Positions 26,619-33,466 of a DNA stretch of 64,000 bases are shown here, piece by piece. The position numbers were made by a program, and so were the translations under genes. The stretch spans positions 359,715 through 423,714 of the forward strand of contig NZ_SRLB01000005.1 in assembly GCF_004745635.1 (NCBI RefSeq), given 5' to 3'. The notes beneath the pieces are model-generated. The model worked only from the letters and a program-made list of their open reading frames with translations, did no database searches and had not been told where the DNA came from. The stretch comes from Methylobacterium nonmethylotrophicum (GTDB lineage Bacteria > Pseudomonadota > Alphaproteobacteria > Rhizobiales > Beijerinckiaceae). Position 1 is the first letter of the stretch, and each line of letters begins with the position of its first letter.

Positions 26619-27584
26619 TCAGCCGAACAGCTGGGCGCGGACGCTCGCCGGCCAGGCGTCGAGGTCGAGGCCGTGGTGGCGCAGCAGCGCGAGGGTGATC
26701 CGCTCCAGGCCGAAGCCGACGCAGGCCGTGTGCGCGACCGCGCCGTCGGCCTGGTGGATGCCCCAGGTCGTGCCGAAATGGTCCTGGTGATAGTTGAAGC
26801 TGAGGCAGGCGGTCGGCTTGTCCTCGCTGTTGACCGGCACGTTCAGCTCGAACTTCAGCGCCTGGGCGCGCTGGTTGTTGGCGAGCATCTTGCCGGCGCG
26901 GCCGAAGAACGGGTCGTTGGCCGGATCGATGGCGAGCGGCAGGCCGAGATCGCGCATCATCGTGGTGCCGCGGGCGAGCCACAGCTCGCGGAAGGCGAGC
27001 ACCTGCTCCGGCGTGCCCATGCGGACGTATTCGCGCATGCGGAACAATTGCATGCGGGTCGGCTCAAGCGAGGGCTCGTGCCGGAAGCAGTAGGATTGCA
27101 GATCGAAGAGCAGCCCGCCTTCGGGCAGCCGGCCGCGGGCGGCGGCGACAGGATAGAGCGGGTAGCAGGCGGCCGGCGTCAGCACGATGTCGGTGGCGGC
27201 CTGCTTGGCGGTCCAGTCCTCGCCGGCATCGAGGCAGGCGAGAAGCCGCGCGTGGTCGGCCTCGTTGCCGCAGAAGCTGTGCACGGTGCCGGCGAGGTGC
27301 GGGAAGCCCTTGAGGTAGCCGCTGCGCTCGAAGCTCGCGCGCGCCATGCCGGGCGGGAAGCGCAGGGCCTCGGCGCCATCGGAACCGCCGATGCGCGAGA
27401 CGAGGCGGTCGAGGGCCTCGACCACGCTCTCGAAGGCGCCGGAGCGGCCGTAAAGGCCGTCGACCCCGGTCCGGATCAGCAGGCCGCGGTCGAACAGGCG
27501 GTCGAGGAACGAGCGCGGCTCGGGCGCCTCGACGAAGGCCTCGTCGGCGGCGGGCAGGAGGTCGGAGGAGAGGCTCTGGTCCAT
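26619..27584 (-). CDS. Amino acid:[carrier protein] ligase (class II aaRS homologue)
   Basis: 321 residues from the ATG overlapping the dehydrogenase stop (TGATG). It is homologous to the catalytic core of atypical seryl-tRNA synthetases without the tRNA-binding arm. The zinc ligands expected in the Bradyrhizobium enzyme (Cys, Glu, Cys) are at Cys140 ([10 protein letters not shown]), Glu185 ([10 protein letters not shown]) and Cys288 ([12 protein letters not shown]). The motif 2 arginine is in CFRHEPS and motif 3 is [11 protein letters not shown]. Known members activate glycine or alanine with ATP and transfer it to the phosphopantetheine arm of a small carrier protein, not to tRNA. The matching carrier protein is two genes upstream. 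Amino-acid specificity here is not determined. Confidence 0.92.
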   Translation of the reverse strand: MDQSLSSDLLPAADEAFVEAPEPRSFLDRLFDRGLLIRTGVDGLYGRSGAFESVVEALDRLVSRIGGSDGAEALRFPPGMARASFERSGYLKGFPHLAGTVHSFCGNEADHARLLACLDAGEDWTAKQAATDIVLTPAACYPLYPVAAARGRLPEGGLLFDLQSYCFRHEPSLEPTRMQLFRMREYVRMGTPEQVLAFRELWLARGTTMMRDLGLPLAIDPANDPFFGRAGKMLANNQRAQALKFELNVPVNSEDKPTACLSFNYHQDHFGTTWGIHQADGAVAHTACVGFGLERITLALLRHHGLDLDAWPASVRAQLFG

Positions 27585-28801
27585 CACGCGCTCAGGAGCT
27601 TGCCGCTGCCCTTCTGCACCAGCAGGAGGTTGGCGGTGTTGGAGAGGATGCGGTCGTTGCTGATCATCAGCGGCGCCGAGAGGACGTCGCGCAGCTGCCG
27701 GCCGAGGCTGAACGGGGTGCCGTTCTTGTAGCCGAGGATGCCGACCACGCTCAGCGCACGCTGCACGATGTCGACGGCCTGGCCCGAGACCGTGATCTTG
27801 ACGTTGTTGAGCATGATCGAGAAGCCGATCGCGCTCAAGGAATCCGGATCGCCCTTGGCGGCCTCGTAGCGCGCGAGCCCGGCCACCACATTGCTCTTCA
27901 TCGCCTGGAGTTCGTTGGCGGCTTCCGCGAGGCGCAGGGCCCCCGGGGGCACCTGGCCCGGCTTCTTGCGCGCCTCGCCCTGCACGAAGGCGCGGGCGCG
28001 GTCGACGGCGTAGCTCGCGATGCCGAACCACACGCTGCCCCAGAGCAGGTGCGAGGCGGCGAGCATCGACTGCGCGGCGATCTCCGCGAAGGGCTTCTGC
28101 AGCACCTGCGCCAGCGGCAGGCCCTCGGCCTTGAGCACGAAGCCGTCGCTGCAGGTGCCGCGCATGCCGAGCGTGTCCCACACGCTGGTGCGCTCCAGCG
28201 TGATCTGGTCGGCCAGCAGGGCCACCAGCACCTGATCGGAGGTCGCGGCCTCGGGGTGGCGGCGGGCGGTCGCCAGGATCAGGTCGGCCTGGGCGCCGTA
28301 GGAGATGACGCTCGCCTCCTTGGTGAGGCGAAAGGTGTCGCCGTCCGCCTCGACGGCGCAGAGGCTGTTGCGCAAATCGCCGCCGATGCCGGCCTCGGTG
28401 GTCGAGGAGGCGATCAGCAGCTGCTCCCCGGCGACGCGCTCCATCAGGCCGCAATGCCAGGGGCTGTCGATGCCGTGGGTGACGAGGCTCGCGAGCTTGA
28501 TGTGGTGCATCGCGAATACCATCGCGCTGGCCGAGCAGGCGCGCCCGAGGATGGCGCAGAGCTCGGCGATCTCGCTCATCGAGGCCCCCTCTCCGCCCAG
28601 GGCGCGCGGAACCTGGATGCCGAGCAGGCGCTCGGCCTTGAGGGCGGCGACCGCCTCGGCCGGGAACCGGCCCTCGCGATCGACCGCGTCGGCGTGCCGG
28701 GCGGCGATCTCCGCCACGCGCTTGGCACGCGCGTCGAGGCCGCCCGCAGGGATTGCAGCCGCGACGGTTCCCGTCGCCGCGACCTCGACGTGCATGTTCA
28801 T
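27584..28801 (-). CDS. Acyl-CoA dehydrogenase family flavoprotein
   Basis: 405 residues, with start and stop each overlapping a neighbour (ATGA with the carrier protein, TGATG with the ligase). The three acyl-CoA dehydrogenase domains are present: helical N-terminus ([19 protein letters not shown]), beta domain ([18 protein letters not shown], then [14 protein letters not shown]) and C-terminal helical domain. Where many relatives have the catalytic Glu before a GT-I motif, this one reads [13 protein letters not shown], so a different base or a non-standard reaction is possible. By analogy with flavoenzymes that oxidise prolyl groups on carrier proteins (PltE, RedW), it may act on the aminoacyl-carrier-protein made by the ligase. 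That is an inference from coupling. Confidence 0.85.
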   Translation of the reverse strand: MNMHVEVAATGTVAAAIPAGGLDARAKRVAEIAARHADAVDREGRFPAEAVAALKAERLLGIQVPRALGGEGASMSEIAELCAILGRACSASAMVFAMHHIKLASLVTHGIDSPWHCGLMERVAGEQLLIASSTTEAGIGGDLRNSLCAVEADGDTFRLTKEASVISYGAQADLILATARRHPEAATSDQVLVALLADQITLERTSVWDTLGMRGTCSDGFVLKAEGLPLAQVLQKPFAEIAAQSMLAASHLLWGSVWFGIASYAVDRARAFVQGEARKKPGQVPPGALRLAEAANELQAMKSNVVAGLARYEAAKGDPDSLSAIGFSIMLNNVKITVSGQAVDIVQRALSVVGILGYKNGTPFSLGRQLRDVLSAPLMISNDRILSNTANLLLVQKGSGKLLSA

Positions 28802-29052
28802 GCGGCCTCCTGCCGGCTCAGGCCCGCGACGGTGTCCCGGATGATGCGGACGGTCGAGAACGAGCGGCGGCCGAGGGCCGAATCGGGGAACTCGATGTCG
28901 AACCGCTCCTCGAGGGCCAGCATCAGCTGCACCGAGCCGAAGGAATCCAGCCCCTTCTCGAACAGATCGTCGTCGTCCGACAGCGTGTCGACCACCCCCT
29001 TCAGCGATTCCAGCGACTTCAGCACGTCGCGGATGTCAGAGATTTCAGTCAT
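28798..29052 (-). CDS. Dedicated acyl carrier protein
   Basis: 84 residues from the ATG at 29052. An acidic four-helix protein with the phosphopantetheine attachment site Ser37 in [13 protein letters not shown]. The residue after the serine is Phe rather than the usual Leu, as in carrier proteins outside fatty acid synthesis. The preceding [13 protein letters not shown] and following [13 protein letters not shown] are typical. It is first in the minus-strand cluster and overlaps the dehydrogenase start by 4 bases. It is the probable acceptor for the amino acid:[carrier protein] ligase. A phosphopantetheinyl transferase must be supplied from elsewhere. Confidence 0.9.
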   Translation of the reverse strand: MTEISDIRDVLKSLESLKGVVDTLSDDDDLFEKGLDSFGSVQLMLALEERFDIEFPDSALGRRSFSTVRIIRDTVAGLSRQEAA

Positions 29053-29681
29053 GGGGCTCCACCTTCCTGCGTGAGACATGGGTCTCATCCGGTAGATGAG
29101 ATTGCAATCTCGAGCGTAAGTTTTGGTAAATTTTCAGATGTTTATTTTCACGAAAGACCCGATCCACTGCGGGGCGGGAGGCTCGTTCCGAGTCGATGGC
29201 GACCAATCAACTCCGAACAGCTTAACGGCCGGCAAACCGGAGCGCAGTCGCTGGGACAAGATTCCGTCAAGCTTACGGATTTCACGCCGCGGGCGGTGCC
29301 ATGCTGCCCGGGCGGGGCCCCGCCGGCTGCGGTCCGCAAGGACCATCAGCCTCCGGATCCTGTGGGCCGCGCCCCCCGTGTCTCGGCGACGCGACGCCGC
29401 GCCGTGGCGCCCGGATCGGCTCCCCTGCCCCGCGCCCGGATCCCGGGCCCGTGATGGAACGGCAGGCACGGCGCCCCGTCGCGGAAGGCCCGTGCGGCCG
29501 AAGGAGGCCGCCACAGGATGAGGACCGGACGGGAGGCGGGCCCCTCCCCTGCCGACCGTGCCCGAGGCTTGCGCGAGGCTTGCGCCGCGCCCGGTGTGCC
29601 GATTGCGAATCGGGGTCGTCTCGCGCCAATTGCAGTTTCATCGACGAACCGACGTATTTTCTGCAAACAGGGCTCGCGAGC
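29053..29681. other. Divergent promoter region, carrier-protein cluster/repAB
   Basis: 629 bases without a supported gene. An unusually AT-rich patch (about 29112-29156, including GTTTTGGTAAATTTTCAG and TTTATTTTCACG) directly upstream of the carrier-protein gene is the best candidate for that operon's promoter. Nearer repA, TTGCAG at 29630-29635 and TATTTT at 29655-29660 (19-base spacing) resemble a weak sigma-70 promoter. The centre, 29290-29560, is GC-rich with nothing recognisable. Confidence 0.45.
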
Positions 29682-30890
29682 ATGAATCAGCACACGCCGC
29701 CCCACTCCACCGGGTCGGTCGCCCCGGCCGCGATGATCGGCGCCCACGCCGCGACGTTGCGCGAGCAGCTCCAGGCGATCTCCTCGGGACTGTTTCCCCC
29801 CATGGCCGCCAAGGGCCTGCGCCGCTTCACCTCGACGGAGGCCGCGCGCCTCATCGGCGTCACCGTCTCGCGGCTGCAGCAGCTCGCCGCGGATGGGCTC
29901 GGGCCTCAGCCGGAGGTCTCCGCCAACGGCCGGCGCTCCTACAGCCTCGCCGACATCCACGGGCTGCGCGCCTATCTCGACGAGAACACCCGCGGCGGCC
30001 GGCGCTACCAGCCGCGCCGCAGCGGCCTCGAGCACCTGCAGGTCCTGGCGGTGGCGAACTTCAAGGGCGGATCGGGCAAGACCACCACCACCGCCCACCT
30101 CGCCCAGTCCCTGGTCCTGCGCGGCTATCGCGTGCTCGCCATCGACCTCGATCCGCAGGCGAGCCTCTCGGCCCTGCTGGGCGTGCAGCCCGAGCTCGAT
30201 GTCGGCGCCGACGAGACGCTCTACGGGGCGATCCGGTACGACGACGCGCGTCCCTTGAGCGAGGTGGTGCGCAAGACCTACTTCACCGGGCTCGACCTCG
30301 TGCCGGCCAACCTCGAGCTGATGGAGTTCGAGCACGAGACCCCGCGGGCGCTGAGCCGCCGCCGGCCCGGCGAGCCCCTGTTCTTCGACCGGGTCGCCCA
30401 CGCGATCGAGACCGTGGCGGAGTCCTACGACATCGTCGTCATCGATTGCCCGCCGCAGCTCGGCTATCTCACCCTCTCGGCGCTCTGCGCCGCGACCTCG
30501 CTCCTGATCACCGTGCATCCGCAGATGCTCGACGTCGCCTCGATGAGCCAGTTCCTGGCCATGACCGAGGACCTGCTCGGCGTGGTGGCGGAATCCGGCG
30601 GGCGGCTGCAATACGACTGGCTGCGCTACCTCGTGACCCGCTACGAGCAGCAGGACGCGCCGCAGACCCGCATCGTCGGGATGCTGCGCACCCTGTTCGA
30701 GGACGCGGTGCTGACCGCGCCGATGCTCAAGTCCTCGGCGGTGTCGGATGCCGGCCTGTCGAAGCAGACCCTCTACGAGATCGGCCGCGAGGGCGTGACC
30801 CGCTCGACCTACGACCGGGCGCTCGAATCCCTCGAGGCGGTCAACGGCGAGATCGAGGGACTGATCCGCCGGGCGTGGGGCCGGCCATGA
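29682..30890 (+). CDS. repA: RepABC-type partition ATPase RepA
   Basis: 402 residues from the ATG at 29682, the standard length of RepA from repABC replicons (longer than chromosomal ParA because of the N-terminal part). Residues 45-105 hold a MerR-like helix-turn-helix (FTSTEAARLIGVTVSRLQQL and SLADIHGLRAYLDE). The ATPase follows: deviant Walker A KGGSGKTTTTAHL near 128-140, switch DLDPQASLSALLG, and Walker B IVVIDCPPQLGYLTLSAL. It should form a dynamic ATP-dependent pattern on the nucleoid for segregation and also autorepress the operon. It overlaps repB by 4 bases. No repC is found downstream. Confidence 0.93.
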   Translation: MNQHTPPHSTGSVAPAAMIGAHAATLREQLQAISSGLFPPMAAKGLRRFTSTEAARLIGVTVSRLQQLAADGLGPQPEVSANGRRSYSLADIHGLRAYLDENTRGGRRYQPRRSGLEHLQVLAVANFKGGSGKTTTTAHLAQSLVLRGYRVLAIDLDPQASLSALLGVQPELDVGADETLYGAIRYDDARPLSEVVRKTYFTGLDLVPANLELMEFEHETPRALSRRRPGEPLFFDRVAHAIETVAESYDIVVIDCPPQLGYLTLSALCAATSLLITVHPQMLDVASMSQFLAMTEDLLGVVAESGGRLQYDWLRYLVTRYEQQDAPQTRIVGMLRTLFEDAVLTAPMLKSSAVSDAGLSKQTLYEIGREGVTRSTYDRALESLEAVNGEIEGLIRRAWGRP

Positions 30891-31966
30891 GCCGCAGGTC
30901 GAACCTCGACGCGCTCTTCGGCGCCAAGCCCGCGGCGAAGCCGGTCGCACCGGCTCCGGAATCCCCGCAACCTCCCGAGGCCGGGGCGTTTGCAGCTGCA
31001 AACCCGGAGCCGGCCGAGCCCGAGTTCGCAGCTGCAAACTCCCGCGCCCAGGAGTCTCGTGCCCCTGAGCGCAACCGCAGCGGCGCGGTGCGGGCGATGA
31101 GCAGCACCCTGCGCGGCCTCGCCGCCCGGGCCGACGCCGCCGCGGAGATCGAGGCCGGCACCGTCGTGGTCGAGATCGCGCCGGATCGGATCGACGATTC
31201 CTTCATCGCCGACCGGGTCGCGGATGCCACCGATCCGGGCCTCCCGGCCCTCGTCGAGAGCATCCGCGAGAGCGGCCAGCAGGTGCCGATCCTGGTGCGG
31301 CCGCACCCGGCCGACCCGGAGCGTTACCAGGTCGCCTATGGCCGCCGGCGCATCCAGGCGGCGCGCCAGCTGGCGCGGCCCGTCCGCGCGGTGGTGCGTC
31401 CGCTCACCGATGCCGAACTGGTGGTGGCCCAGGGCAAGGAGAACCTGGAGCGCCAGGACCTGAGCTACATCGAACGGGCGTTCTTCGCCCTGCGCCTCGA
31501 GGAGCACGGCTTCCCGCGCGCCACGATCACCGCCGCGATGGGGATCGGCAAGGGCGACCTCTCGACCCTGATCTCGGTGGCGCGCACGGTGCCGGCGGAG
31601 ATCGTCCGGGCGATCGGCCCGGCGCCGGCCGCTGGGCGGCCGCGCTGGATGCTGCTCGCCGAGCGGATCCGGGCGGCGAAGCCCGACCGGGTGGCGGGCC
31701 TCCTCGCCGATCCCGGCTTTCGGGACAAGCCCACCAACGAGCGCTTCGCCGCGGTGCTGACCGCGCTCGGGCCACCTGCCACGCCGCGGCCGGCGCCGCA
31801 GGTGTGGAACGACGAGGCGGGCCGCTCCATCGCCCGGATCGAGCGCACGCCCGACCGGGTCGCGCTCTCGTTCGACGACCGGCTGGAGCCCGGCCTTGCC
31901 GACTACGTCCTCGAACGGCTGCCCGAGATGCTGGCGGCCTACCGGGCGGGCCGCGCGCGGCCCTGA
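30887..31966 (+). CDS. repB: RepABC-type centromere-binding protein RepB
   Basis: 359 residues from the ATG overlapping the repA stop (ATGA). It begins MSRRSNLDALFGAK, the short N-terminal segment through which RepB contacts RepA. The ParB-type nuclease/CTPase domain follows (LVESIRESGQQVPILVRPH and YQVAYGRRRIQAARQL, then GKENLERQDLSYIERAFFA). The helix-turn-helix is near ATITAAMGIGKGDLSTLIS and the dimerisation tail ends LPEMLAAY. Two parS-like palindromes lie in its own coding sequence, where they encode the repeated peptide FAAAN (residues near 35 and 47). RepB binds parS and loads the partition complex. A stem-loop follows the stop. Confidence 0.93.
   Translation: MSRRSNLDALFGAKPAAKPVAPAPESPQPPEAGAFAAANPEPAEPEFAAANSRAQESRAPERNRSGAVRAMSSTLRGLAARADAAAEIEAGTVVVEIAPDRIDDSFIADRVADATDPGLPALVESIRESGQQVPILVRPHPADPERYQVAYGRRRIQAARQLARPVRAVVRPLTDAELVVAQGKENLERQDLSYIERAFFALRLEEHGFPRATITAAMGIGKGDLSTLISVARTVPAEIVRAIGPAPAAGRPRWMLLAERIRAAKPDRVAGLLADPGFRDKPTNERFAAVLTALGPPATPRPAPQVWNDEAGRSIARIERTPDRVALSFDDRLEPGLADYVLERLPEMLAAYRAGRARP
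30988..31003. promoter_or_regulatory. parS-like centromere site 1
   Basis: GTTTGCAGCTGCAAAC, a perfect 16-base palindrome matching the RepABC parS consensus GTT-N4-GC-N4-AAC. It lies within the 5' part of repB, a location known for parS in several rhizobial repABC replicons. Confidence 0.8.
31024..31039. promoter_or_regulatory. parS-like centromere site 2
   Basis: GTTCGCAGCTGCAAAC, differing from site 1 at one base and still matching GTT-N4-GC-N4-AAC. Its centre is 36 bases from that of site 1, in phase with the reading frame, so both sites encode the same FAAAN peptide. Confidence 0.75.
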
Positions 31967-31986
31967 ATCCGCGGAACCGGAGAGCC

Positions 31987-32021
31987 GGGCGGGACCTATC
32001 TCCGGACAGGCAGTCCCGCCC
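31987..32021 (+). terminator. Stem-loop after repB
   Basis: A perfect 9-base stem GGGCGGGAC/GTCCCGCCC with a 17-base loop, 20 bases after the repB stop. No T-tract follows. It may end the repAB transcript or act in mRNA stability. It lies where repABC operons usually carry the repB-repC spacer with its antisense RNA gene. Confidence 0.45.
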
Positions 32022-32036
32022 GCCTCCGAGGCCCGC

Positions 32037-32258
32037 ATGCGTATCGCTCTTTCGATCCTCGCCATCCTGGCGCAAAGCGCTGTCCTGACACCCACTGCCG
32101 TCATGGCCCAGACCGCGCCCGATCCGGCTCCGGCGGACGCACGCCAGGTCTGCGAAGCCAAGGCCGACCAGACCGGCATCACCGGCGACGGCCGGGAGAC
32201 CTACCTGCGCGAATGCGAGGCGGGCGAGCGCCTGGTGCGCGGCAACGCCCGGCGCTAA
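32037..32258 (+). CDS. Small secreted protein with PsiF-like repeat
   Basis: 73 residues. A signal peptide (MRIALSILAILAQSAVLTPTAVMAQ, cleavage near AMA/VMA-Q) is followed by one unit resembling the PsiF repeat: VCEAKADQTGITGDGRE then YLRECEAGE, that is Cys-x2-Lys-Ala ... Gly-x2-Arg ... Cys. PsiF-repeat proteins are small periplasmic proteins of unknown role, some phosphate-regulated. The gene occupies the place where repC would stand after repAB but is clearly unrelated to RepC. The start at 32037 is chosen for the signal peptide; in-frame upstream sequence reads as untranslated. Confidence 0.65.
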   Translation: MRIALSILAILAQSAVLTPTAVMAQTAPDPAPADARQVCEAKADQTGITGDGRETYLRECEAGERLVRGNARR

Positions 32259-32321
32259 GGCGCGAACGGCCGCTCGCGCCGCGCGTTGATCCATCGCGAA
32301 GCATGCGCCGCGGAGCATCCG

Positions 32322-32549
32322 ATGACCGACTGGAGGCCCATCGACCGCGCCCCGCAGGATGGCCGCTGGATCATCGCCATCCACCGGGACGAGCCGGACC
32401 GGCGGGCCGTGATCCGCTGGGATCCAGGGCGGGCCGGCGACGACCGACCCTGGCACGTCGCCACCACGGATTACGGCTACGCGCCGGACGCCTTCACCCA
32501 CTGGACGCCGTTCCCGGAGCCGCCGCAGCCGGGGCGGAGGGAGGCCTGA
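32322..32549 (+). CDS. Small conserved hypothetical protein
   Basis: 75 residues from the ATG at 32322: MTDWRPIDRAPQDGRWIIAI, then a Trp-rich middle (IRWDPGRAG, RPWHVATTDYGYAPDAFTHW) and the end PFPEPPQP. The pattern (W-P-I at the start, D-G-R, W-x-P near the C-terminus) resembles small phage-like DUF551 proteins, but the match is by eye only. No signal peptide. It lies 12 bases before the MgtC-like gene and may be co-transcribed with it. Function unknown. Confidence 0.6.
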   Translation: MTDWRPIDRAPQDGRWIIAIHRDEPDRRAVIRWDPGRAGDDRPWHVATTDYGYAPDAFTHWTPFPEPPQPGRREA

Positions 32550-32561
32550 CGCGGGGGACCG

Positions 32562-33026
32562 ATGCTGCCCGACGCCACGGCCTTCACCCTCGGGGACATC
32601 ATCTGGCGGCTCGGCGCCGCGACCCTGTGCGGCCTGGTGCTCGGCCTCGAGCGCGAGTGGCGCGGCAAGGATGCGGGCCTGCGCACCCACGCCCTCGTCG
32701 CCCTGAGCGCAGGCCTGATCACCACCTCGGCGCTCAGCCTCTACGCGGTGGTGCGCCGGGAGGGCGGGACAGCCGACCCGCTGCGGGTGATCCAGGGACT
32801 GGCGCAGGCGATCGGATTCATCGCGGCCGGTACGATCTTCGTCGCTCGGCGCAACGTGAAGAACCTCACGACAGCGGCCAGCATCTGGTTCTCGGCCTCC
32901 GTCGGCATCGTCGCGGGAGCGGCGCAGTTCACCCTGCTCGCCGTCGCGATGGGGTTCGGCCTGACGATCCTGGTCGTGCTGCGGCTGCTCGATCGCCTCG
33001 GCCTGTCAGGTTCGGCGGAGGAGTGA
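32562..33026 (+). CDS. MgtC/SapB family membrane protein
   Basis: 154 residues with four predicted membrane helices and the family signature: GLVLGLEREWRGKDAGLRTH in the first loop, ALVALSAGLITT, then GLAQAIGFIAAGTIF and NLTTAASIWFSASVGI. This is the short membrane-domain form. It lacks the C-terminal ACT-like cytoplasmic domain of Salmonella MgtC. Family members influence magnesium homeostasis and modulate the F1Fo ATPase; direct transport is doubtful. The gene ends in two successive hairpins, the second of terminator type, so it closes a short plus-strand group. Confidence 0.85.
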   Translation: MLPDATAFTLGDIIWRLGAATLCGLVLGLEREWRGKDAGLRTHALVALSAGLITTSALSLYAVVRREGGTADPLRVIQGLAQAIGFIAAGTIFVARRNVKNLTTAASIWFSASVGIVAGAAQFTLLAVAMGFGLTILVVLRLLDRLGLSGSAEE

Positions 33027-33087
33027 GGGACGCCTTGCCCTTTCGGCCGGGTTGCACCACCCGCCGCGGCCGGGACATAAACGGAAA

Positions 33088-33116
33088 GCACCGCCGCGAT
33101 GGCGTCGCGGCGGTGC
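33088..33116 (+). terminator. Strong stem-loop downstream of the MgtC-like gene
   Basis: A perfect 12-base stem GCACCGCCGCGA/TCGCGGCGGTGC with a 5-base loop (TGGCG), 61 bases after the stop codon. It is directly followed by a second hairpin, giving a tandem arrangement. Confidence 0.6.
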
Positions 33117-33118
33117 TC

Positions 33119-33136
33119 GCCCTCTTCGAGGGCTTT
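33119..33136 (+). terminator. Rho-independent terminator
   Basis: A 6-base stem GCCCTC/GAGGGC with a TTC loop followed by TTT. Small but with the right order of stem and T-run. It backs up the larger hairpin immediately before it. Confidence 0.55.
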
Positions 33137-33466
33137 CCTCCCCAGACTTCGGGCCGCTCTCGAGGGCGGCCTCGTTCGTGTCTGTGATCACAGTCGTAGC
33201 CGGCGATTCGCCTCCAGACAAGCACAATTGTGCGTCATCTGCGGGCATCTGGCATTTTCGTGCGCAGTCCAGTGGCCTCCCGGGGGAGGGGAGTGGTCTC
33301 CCGTTCGCCGATTCGCGTGCGGGTTTCTCCTCTCGCGGAGGAGCCGGGAGGGGACTTCATCCCCGCGACGGGGATGAAGCAGGCGGGGCCGGAGCGCGAG
33401 CGTCGGAGGCCCGCGATCCGATCCTGCCGGACGGCGGACCGGGCAGGGGAGGGGGCTGGCACCCCG
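33137..33466. other. Intergenic region between convergent genes
   Basis: 330 bases with no credible gene. It includes a hairpin CTTCATCCCCG-CGA-CGGGGATGAAG near 33355-33375 and several G-rich tracts such as CCCGGGGGAGGGGAG. It lies at the 3' end of the oxidoreductase gene on the minus strand and could hold that gene's terminator. Confidence 0.4.

Noticed and set aside
32037..32258. The gene after repB as a truncated repC
   Set aside because: The product is a 73-residue secreted protein with a PsiF-like motif and has no RepC features.
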